From Acidobacteriota bacterium (lineage in GTDB: Bacteria > Acidobacteriota > Terriglobia > Terriglobales > Acidobacteriaceae), in contig JAJYSL010000059.1 in assembly GCA_021793595.1 (NCBI GenBank), positions 1-20,978 of the forward strand: a stretch of 20,978 nt of DNA. Reading direction: 5' to 3'. Numbering within the stretch: the stretch's first letter is position 1; every line of letters begins with the position of its first letter. The notes beneath the pieces are model-generated. The model saw only the letters and a list, made by a program, of their open reading frames with translations. It was not told where the DNA came from and did not search any database. Shown one piece after another: positions 16,275 to 20,978 of the stretch. The translations under genes and the position numbers were made by a program.

Positions 16275-17276
16275 TTATTCCTTCTCCAGCGGCAGGCCCG
16301 CCGCCCTGATCTTTTCCCGGAACTCGTCTTCCCACTCCGCGTAGGTGTGGACCTTCACTGCGGGATTCCAGGGATTGATGTGGCGCTGGATGCGGCCATT
16401 GTTGGCAAGATTTCGCGTGGGGCTGAGAAAAACTCCGCCCAGATGCATCAACTTGCTGAAGGGAATGTAGGCTAGCAGAACACACACGAAGGTCAGATGA
16501 ACGAAAAACAAGGGTGCCACAGCGGCCGATATGTGAGGAGAAAAAACAGTCAGGCTGAGGGCGAACTCCTTAACCCTCTCCAGGTCCACTCTGTCGGAAT
16601 AGCGCATTTGGATTCCCGTCAGCACCAGTCCGAGCAACAGAAAGAGCGCAAAATAATCCGCCAGCAGAGACAGATAGCGTACTTGCGCATCCCAGAAGCG
16701 CCGCGCCAGCAGGTAAAGCAGCGCCAGAAAAATCACACCATCCGTGATGTACAGCCTGGGAGCACCCACGTGGAAAAATCCGTCCAGCGCGCTCATCCCC
16801 ATCAACCAGTGCGGCACCGGCAACAGGGAAAAACGCAAGTGACGCAGCAGGATGAAAAGAAGAGACCAATGAAAGGCCAGTGCGGCTAGCCACAGGAATT
16901 TATTTTCCGAGTAGGCGATTCTGGGGCCTTCGCGCAACTCCGCCCGAGTATTGCGGAACAGGGAGCGAAAGCACAGGACCTCCAGCGCCATGCGGCCCCA
17001 CGCGCCGGTCTTGGTCGATGGATTGTCCAGGCGGTTGGCCTTGATCCAGGGAAGCGATTTTTGCTGGCCGCAGGTGGTGGGGATTCGAAAGGGAACAGGC
17101 GACCACGCCCAGCGAATCACCTTGAAACTGAAACCAGCCAGAAAAATCAGCAGCGCCGCATACGGAAGGATGTCCACCAGAAGAGGCCGCACAGCGGCCA
17201 TCTCCGCTCCGAAATACGCCAGAGCGGCCACCAGGACCACCAGCAAAAACGCGATGCCTGCTCGCAACGGGCTCAT
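16275..17276 (-). CDS. dsrM: DsrM, cytochrome b membrane subunit of DsrMKJOP
   Basis: A NarI-like diheme cytochrome b that exchanges electrons between menaquinone and DsrK. The 333-residue protein has two N-terminal helices (AGIAFLLVVLVAALAYFG and VDILPYAALLIFLAGFSF) and a cytoplasmic stretch. Further helices follow: FLWLAALAFHWSLLFILL, ITDGVIFLALLYLLA, YFALFLLLGLVLTGIQM and PLFFVHLTFVCVLLAYIPF. Likely heme-binding histidines include the one in AFHWSLL and those in FVHLTF and KLMHLGG. The ATG at 17276 overlaps the stop of the upstream RsbRD-like gene as ATGA. dsrK follows two bases after its stop. Confidence 0.93.
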   Translation of the reverse strand: MSPLRAGIAFLLVVLVAALAYFGAEMAAVRPLLVDILPYAALLIFLAGFSFKVIRWAWSPVPFRIPTTCGQQKSLPWIKANRLDNPSTKTGAWGRMALEVLCFRSLFRNTRAELREGPRIAYSENKFLWLAALAFHWSLLFILLRHLRFSLLPVPHWLMGMSALDGFFHVGAPRLYITDGVIFLALLYLLARRFWDAQVRYLSLLADYFALFLLLGLVLTGIQMRYSDRVDLERVKEFALSLTVFSPHISAAVAPLFFVHLTFVCVLLAYIPFSKLMHLGGVFLSPTRNLANNGRIQRHINPWNPAVKVHTYAEWEDEFREKIRAAGLPLEKE

Positions 17277-17761
17277 CTCGATTCCGCCTCCATCCTTCGA
17301 TAGACCCTTTCCAGTTGTGCTGTGCGACGTCGCGCCTCGTCCGCTTGCAGGGCGAAGATCTTTTCCCGGCACGCCATATACAAATCGAAGGCGATGAGCG
17401 CGGCCTGCTGCGTGTGTTGGAGTACTTCTTCCTGTTCCGTGGGCAACGCTTTCCATCGCTCTCGCAGGATGGGAGCAAGCTGGAATAGAAAGCTCACAGC
17501 CTGACTGGGAGGGACTTCCTGCACGGCGCGGATACGCACAATCGCTTCCAATGCCGCCGCGAGTCGTGGATGGTCCATGCCGCCCAATATCTCTTGCAGC
17601 ACGATGGGAAGGTTTTCCTGGATCGCGTGCCCCATGGGATTGCGAAAGGGATCTTTCGTCTGCTCAAGAAAAGGCTGGCCGTGCAGCGAAAAAGACTGGA
17701 TCACCTGAATCAGCCACGCCTTCGCGATCCCATCAATTTCCGCATTGTCCAATGTGCGCAT
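17273..17761 (-). CDS. RsbRD N-terminal-domain-like protein in the dsrT position
   Basis: A 162-residue soluble, all-helical protein. The segment QTKDPFRNPMGHAIQENLP and the C-terminal FDLYMACREKIFALQADE, followed by an Arg/Glu-rich likely coiled coil, fit the RsbRD N-terminal domain. That domain was named from Bacillus stressosome proteins and is also found in genes just before dsrM in sulfate reducers. The STAS domain of true RsbR proteins is absent. Its place, directly before dsrM with ATGA overlap, is the slot of dsrT in green sulfur bacteria and several reducers, so this is probably DsrT or its counterpart; I leave the symbol blank because the identity rests on position and remembered motifs. 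The ATG at 17761 follows AGGGAGG. The role is unknown; it may help assemble or regulate the membrane complex. Confidence 0.75.
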   Translation of the reverse strand: MRTLDNAEIDGIAKAWLIQVIQSFSLHGQPFLEQTKDPFRNPMGHAIQENLPIVLQEILGGMDHPRLAAALEAIVRIRAVQEVPPSQAVSFLFQLAPILRERWKALPTEQEEVLQHTQQAALIAFDLYMACREKIFALQADEARRRTAQLERVYRRMEAESR

Positions 17762-17841
17762 GTTCGCGCCTCCCTGGGACTGCACTGGGATTGTCGGGGA
17801 ACTGACGAGCAACACAACTTCCCTGTGCTGTTCGGAAGTGA

Positions 17842-18159
17842 CTAGACGCAACCGGTGGGCTTAGGCAGACCCGCCAGTTTGCAAGCGCCCTTGGCCGGTC
17901 CCGAGGGAAACAGTTCGTAGATCCGGCCCAGCTTGAAACCTGTGTCTTTGCAGACTTTGCGCACCATTGGCGCGATCCCGAACTGCAGGTAATAATCCCG
18001 CAACATCTTGATCACTTTCCAGTGATCCGCAGTCAGCTCCGTGATTCCTTCCGTGGTCATAAAATCCTTGGCTACTTCCTCGTTCCAGATCTCGGGATCC
18101 TGCAGAAAGCCATCCTCATCCACTTCGTAGCTACGGCCGTTTGCTTCAAACGTAGGCAT
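17842..18159 (-). CDS. dsrC: DsrC, sulfur-carrier protein of sulfite reduction
   Basis: The substrate carrier that forms a trisulfide with sulfite-derived sulfur at DsrAB and is recycled by DsrMK. The 105-residue protein ends in a flexible arm with Cys93 and the penultimate Cys104, separated by ten residues, as in true DsrC rather than TusE or RspA proteins, which lack one cysteine. Other family features are the N-terminal YEVDEDGFLQDP, the middle LTADHWKVIKMLRDYY and the KVCKDTGFKLGRIYELFPSGP helix leading to the arm. The ATG at 18159 follows AGAGGAG; upstream in-frame starts would lie in dsrL. It follows dsrL by 20 bases, a pairing that fits DsrC and DsrL acting on the same enzyme. Confidence 0.97.
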   Translation of the reverse strand: MPTFEANGRSYEVDEDGFLQDPEIWNEEVAKDFMTTEGITELTADHWKVIKMLRDYYLQFGIAPMVRKVCKDTGFKLGRIYELFPSGPAKGACKLAGLPKPTGCV

Positions 18160-18179
18160 CGTTTTTACTCCTCTTTCGC

Positions 18180-19838
18180 TCATTGCATTTCGATATAGCC
18201 GCACGGGCATTCCTGTGCACACTTCTGGCATCCGTTGCAAAGCTCCAGCTTGATCTTGAAATGTTCTCCCTTGGGCTGTTTTACAAAACAGCTATTGGAG
18301 CAAAGCATCCAGCAGGTCTCGCAGTCCATGCACATGCCGCAGGACATGCAGCGCTTTGCTTCTTCGAAAACCTCGGTTTCAGAGAGTCCAAACTCGATCT
18401 CATTGTCCTTTTCCCGTTCTGCTGCGGGGATGTGGGCGCGCTCGTGCCGGCCCGCCTCCTTATACCAGCCAAGCTTCAACTTTTCCGGCGTGATGGCTGC
18501 GCCATGGAAGGGGCTTTCCAGCTTCCTGCCGCGGAACTTGGCGTCAATAGCGTTGGCTGCAAACTGACCTTGGGAGATGGCCGTGGTCACGAGCGCCAGG
18601 CCAGTATCGTCGCCGCCCGCAAACAGCCCGTCCACACTGGTCTCGCCCCACTCTCCGGCCTTGATCCAGTTCTTGTCCGGCTGGATGTCCGCCAGCCCGT
18701 CCCACTCCGGCACCTGGCTGATGGCCGTGATGATTGCGGTAGCCGCGGTTTCGAACTCGGACCCGGGAATGGGAACCGGCCGCCGCCGTCCCGAGGCATC
18801 CGGCTCGCCCAACTCCATGCGTATGCACTTCAGGCCCACCGCCTTGCCGTCTTTGACCAGAACTTCCACCGGCGCAACTAGAAAGTCGATCTTGACCCCT
18901 TCTTCCAACGCCCCTTCGATTTCCGGCTTGATAGCGGGCATCTCTTGGCGAGTGCGGCGATAGAAAATGGTCACGGAAGCGCCCAGCCGCTTACTCATAC
19001 GCGCTGCATCGATGGCCGTGTCGCCGCCCCCCACCACAATCACGGTTTTGCCAAGATCAACAGCTTCGCCGCTGTTGGCGTGGTTCAGGAACTCCGTGCC
19101 GGTATAGACATTTGGCGCATCCTCGCCGGGCACGCCCAGTCGCGCCCCTTTATGAGCGCCGATGCCCACGAAGATGGCAGCGTAATCCTGTCGGAGCTGT
19201 TCCATGGAGATTTCCCGGCCCACCTGTGTGTTGCAACGCAGTTCGACCCCGACATCCAGGACATTTTGTATTTCGGCATCGAGGACCTCGCGAGGAAGGC
19301 GATAGCAAGGGATGCCATACCGCAACATGCCTCCGGGATGATTGAAGGCCTCAAAAACGGTGACGCCATATCCGCGCCGCGCCAGTTGGTAGGCGCAGGA
19401 GAGACCAGCCGGACCCGCACCGATGACCGCAACCTTTTCCGGATAAATCTCCTCCGTCAATTTTGTCAGCTTCAGTTCCTTGGCCAAGCCGAAGTCGCCC
19501 ACATAGCGCTCCAGCGCATTGATGGCCACGCTACCTTCCTTCGCGGTGCGGTTGCACGCGTCTTCGCACGGATGCGGACAAACTCGTCCGCAGACCGCCG
19601 GAAAGGGATTGTGCTCGGTGATTCTATGCCAGGCCAGTTCGTAGGACTGGTCGTGGGTGCGGCCATACTCTTCCGACTGTGCAATCGTCGTCAGCCATCC
19701 TCGGATGTCTGTACCGCATGGGCAAGTACTGATGCAGGGAGGTGTCTTCTCCACGAAATGCGGTCGCGTGGGAGAGATATCCGCGCCGCTCCCTCCTCCT
19801 TTGATGACCGGTTTCTTGACTTCCTTAAAGAGACCCAT
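18180..19838 (-). CDS. dsrL: DsrL, NAD(P)H:acceptor oxidoreductase partner of DsrAB
   Basis: An iron-sulfur flavoprotein related to the glutamate synthase small subunit, which links NAD(P)H to DsrAB. The 552-residue protein starts with a cysteine-rich domain (C35/C39/C41 and C83/C87/C91/C95). The FAD fold KVAVIGAGPAGLSCAYQLAR begins near 135, and the NAD(P)H fold TVIVVGGGDTAIDAAR near 265, followed by FYRRTRQEMPA and then FAGGDD. The C-terminal ferredoxin part is rich in cysteines (C497 to C517, then C534/C537/C540/C544). The protein is about 100 residues shorter than DsrL of Allochromatium vinosum (about 650), which suggests the DsrL-2 type seen in reducers and MAGs; that subtype is inference. 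The ATG at 19838 follows GAGGG. It lies between the helical protein gene and dsrC. Confidence 0.9.
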   Translation of the reverse strand: MGLFKEVKKPVIKGGGSGADISPTRPHFVEKTPPCISTCPCGTDIRGWLTTIAQSEEYGRTHDQSYELAWHRITEHNPFPAVCGRVCPHPCEDACNRTAKEGSVAINALERYVGDFGLAKELKLTKLTEEIYPEKVAVIGAGPAGLSCAYQLARRGYGVTVFEAFNHPGGMLRYGIPCYRLPREVLDAEIQNVLDVGVELRCNTQVGREISMEQLRQDYAAIFVGIGAHKGARLGVPGEDAPNVYTGTEFLNHANSGEAVDLGKTVIVVGGGDTAIDAARMSKRLGASVTIFYRRTRQEMPAIKPEIEGALEEGVKIDFLVAPVEVLVKDGKAVGLKCIRMELGEPDASGRRRPVPIPGSEFETAATAIITAISQVPEWDGLADIQPDKNWIKAGEWGETSVDGLFAGGDDTGLALVTTAISQGQFAANAIDAKFRGRKLESPFHGAAITPEKLKLGWYKEAGRHERAHIPAAEREKDNEIEFGLSETEVFEEAKRCMSCGMCMDCETCWMLCSNSCFVKQPKGEHFKIKLELCNGCQKCAQECPCGYIEMQ

Positions 19839-19852
19839 GGTCGTCCCTCTAC

Positions 19853-20305
19853 TTACCCGTTGGAATACATCGTGCGTTTGAAGTCCTCAAGCTGACCAAG
19901 CAGGCGGTCATGCAAATGCTCGTCCTCAATGAGGTACGTCAGAAGTTGGCTGGGGACAAAGAGGCGACATTCCTTCTGCGCCTTTTCCGCCAGTTCGATG
20001 GTCTCCCTCTCCATCGCCGCGTGTCGCTCGATGCTCTCCCAAATTTCTCCCACGTCCTCCGGGGTCAACGTGACCGCCTCTTTTTCCAAGCTGTCGAGGA
20101 TGAATTGCTGCACCTTTTTGTGCATCACCGAGTCTTGCCGGATGATCTCCATCAGCAGCTGGATGAACGGATTCTTCGTCTGCTGAATGATGTGCGTGGT
20201 CGATTCAACGCTGTGGTCCTCGATCTGCTGCCACTGGCGCAGCAGGGTGGTGAGCGTCACCTGTCCATCCGCAGTTTTTTTCCTGTCCAGTGTTTTTGCG
20301 TTCAT
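19853..20305 (-). CDS. Unrecognised all-helical protein, possibly ferritin-like
   Basis: I do not recognise this 150-residue protein. It has no signal peptide or membrane segment. Four long amphipathic helices can be drawn (about 18-44, 47-74, 83-112 and 117-146). Acidic and His residues line up roughly as in ferritin-like bundles: E29 in helix 1, D58/H62 in helix 2, E99 in helix 3, and E127/H130 (ExxH) plus H132 in helix 4. A TKNPF segment resembles TKDPF in the RsbRD-like protein of the same cluster, which may be chance or a distant relation. The ATG at 20305 has GGAGAGG upstream; longer in-frame starts at 20323 and 20344 have none. It sits between dsrD and dsrL and is surely part of the operon. 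A di-metal or redox-protective role is a hypothesis only. Confidence 0.7.
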   Translation of the reverse strand: MNAKTLDRKKTADGQVTLTTLLRQWQQIEDHSVESTTHIIQQTKNPFIQLLMEIIRQDSVMHKKVQQFILDSLEKEAVTLTPEDVGEIWESIERHAAMERETIELAEKAQKECRLFVPSQLLTYLIEDEHLHDRLLGQLEDFKRTMYSNG

Positions 20306-20359
20306 TGCGATCCTCTCCTTCATGCCGTGCTGAGGCGTTGCCATGTGGCTTGGTTAGGA

Positions 20360-20608
20360 CTACTCCGGCGCGGCTCCTTCTTTGTGCGGCAGGGTAATAA
20401 AACTTCCCCCAAAATAGCTGTAGACACAGCGCCCGGAATCCATCAGTTGCCGGATGGCGTGCTTGCAGTCGTCTTTGCTGCATTCCGCGTCGCCGTATTT
20501 GGCGATCATGGCCTTGGTCAGGTCCAGGGCCTTCAGGTTTTTCTTGCCCTGGTATTCCGTGACCATCTTGAACATCTCTTCCGCAATGGTTTCAACTGGG
20601 ACAGACAT
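20360..20608 (-). CDS. dsrD: DsrD, winged-helix activator of sulfite reductase
   Basis: A small winged-helix protein found next to dsrAB in sulfate and sulfite reducers; purified DsrD has been shown to stimulate DsrAB activity. The 82-residue protein has the expected helical first part, a KAMIAKYGDAECSKDDCKHA region and the beta-wing CVYSYFGGSFITLP near residues 60-73, comparable to the wing of Desulfovibrio DsrD. The ATG at 20608 follows AGGAGGG, which overlaps the dsrB stop codon. It lies ten bases from dsrB, the classic dsrABD order. Its presence points to the reductive direction of the pathway. Confidence 0.87.
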   Translation of the reverse strand: MSVPVETIAEEMFKMVTEYQGKKNLKALDLTKAMIAKYGDAECSKDDCKHAIRQLMDSGRCVYSYFGGSFITLPHKEGAAPE

Positions 20609-20617
20609 AGTTCCCTC

Positions 20618-20978
20618 CTAGTACCGGATGTGCGCCGAGCGGGCATATGTCAGGCCGGCATTTTTGAAGTCGTCTATGTGGTAACGGGTGAACTCAATGC
20701 CCGTCAGCTCAAAGAAACGAGGCCATCCGATGCGTTCGATCCACTCCCCCACGCGCTCATGCTTGCGCGCGTTGTTCACATAGACATTGACGATGTTTAC
20801 CACCGCGTTCACCACCTCCGGCCAGCGCGGCGGATTGTTGGGCAGAAAAGGAATGGCTAGCTTGGAGAAGCGCGGCTCGCTGCGGGCGTTGCTCACCTTG
20901 CCCCCCACCCAGATGGAAATCCCATCATTGGCAGGGTCGTTCAGCGGCATCGCCGGGCAGACGGTGTAACAGTTGCCG
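20618..20978 (-). CDS. dsrB: DsrB, beta subunit of dissimilatory sulfite reductase (C-terminal part)
   Basis: Only the last 119 residues are in the window; the gene runs off the right edge. It reduces sulfite together with DsrA, using siroheme and [4Fe-4S] clusters. The visible part starts inside the cysteine motif GNCYTVCPAMPL, continues with the conserved GISIWVGGKVSNARSEP and ends with a helical region (NIVNVYVNNARKHERVGEW, IGWPRFFELTGIEFTRYHID) typical of DsrB. The TAG stop at 20618 overlaps the ribosome site of dsrD. dsrA is expected just outside the window. Confidence 0.95.
   Translation of the reverse strand, partial: GNCYTVCPAMPLNDPANDGISIWVGGKVSNARSEPRFSKLAIPFLPNNPPRWPEVVNAVVNIVNVYVNNARKHERVGEWIERIGWPRFFELTGIEFTRYHIDDFKNAGLTYARSAHIRY

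Noticed and set aside
18945..20860. Two plus-strand open frames of 316 codons opposite dsrL, the helical protein, dsrD and dsrB
   Set aside because: They run antisense across several well-supported genes and their products match no family.
1..20978. CRISPR arrays, tRNA or rRNA genes
   Set aside because: I saw no regularly spaced repeats beyond the features listed and no tRNA or rRNA signature on reading either strand.

Overview
The window is dominated by one long minus-strand gene cluster for dissimilatory sulfur metabolism. It enters at the right edge in the 3' part of dsrB and runs leftward to about position 4083. The left 3.6 kb is a patch of broken insertion sequences. The gene set (dsrB, dsrD, dsrL, dsrC, dsrMKJOP, a siroheme-precursor methyltransferase and dsrN) indicates a bacterium that makes and uses siroheme-type dissimilatory sulfite reductase. 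dsrD together with dsrL in one cluster is the kind of mixture reported for uncultivated Acidobacteriota and a few other phyla (Nitrospirota, Methylomirabilota and relatives). An acidobacterial host is my best guess, but the window holds no phylogenetic marker outside the Dsr proteins that settles it. There are no rRNA or tRNA genes and no CRISPR array.

Layout in the order of transcription (right to left): dsrB 3' end (20978-20618), dsrD, an unrecognised all-helical, possibly ferritin-like protein, dsrL, dsrC, an RsbRD-N-like protein in the dsrT position, dsrM, dsrK, dsrJ, dsrO and dsrP. A 133-bp gap with a hairpin follows. Next comes a second cytochrome b/CCG iron-sulfur pair resembling DsrM and DsrK (or Tmc/Hdr-type subunits), then cobA-type SUMT, an outer-membrane beta-barrel protein and dsrN. 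After a 400-bp gap with a triple CTGGCAA motif comes a CoA-disulfide/persulfide reductase fused to a rhodanese domain. Genes in the core are tightly packed: three ATGA start-stop overlaps (dsrT-position/dsrM, dsrJ/dsrO, second M/K), an 8-nt dsrK/dsrJ overlap, and Shine-Dalgarno sequences in front of most starts.

Working model: DsrAB reduces sulfite and loads sulfur on the two C-terminal cysteines of DsrC. DsrD may stimulate DsrAB. The DsrMKJOP membrane complex reduces the resulting DsrC trisulfide with quinol and periplasmic electrons, while DsrL can couple DsrAB to the NAD(P)H pool. CobA and DsrN supply siroheme and its amidated form. The second MK pair adds another quinone/thiol-disulfide route. 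The terminal CoADR-rhodanese protein could process persulfide or polysulfide.

Left end: an IS4-family element (128-1596) with 21-bp terminal inverted repeats and a frameshifted transposase abuts the 5' remnant of another transposase (minus strand, 1842-1597). Next to that lies a degraded IS1634-family element (about 1889-3590) whose transposase is broken by two frameshifts. I see no supported gene in 1-127, 3603-4082 or 5739-6140.
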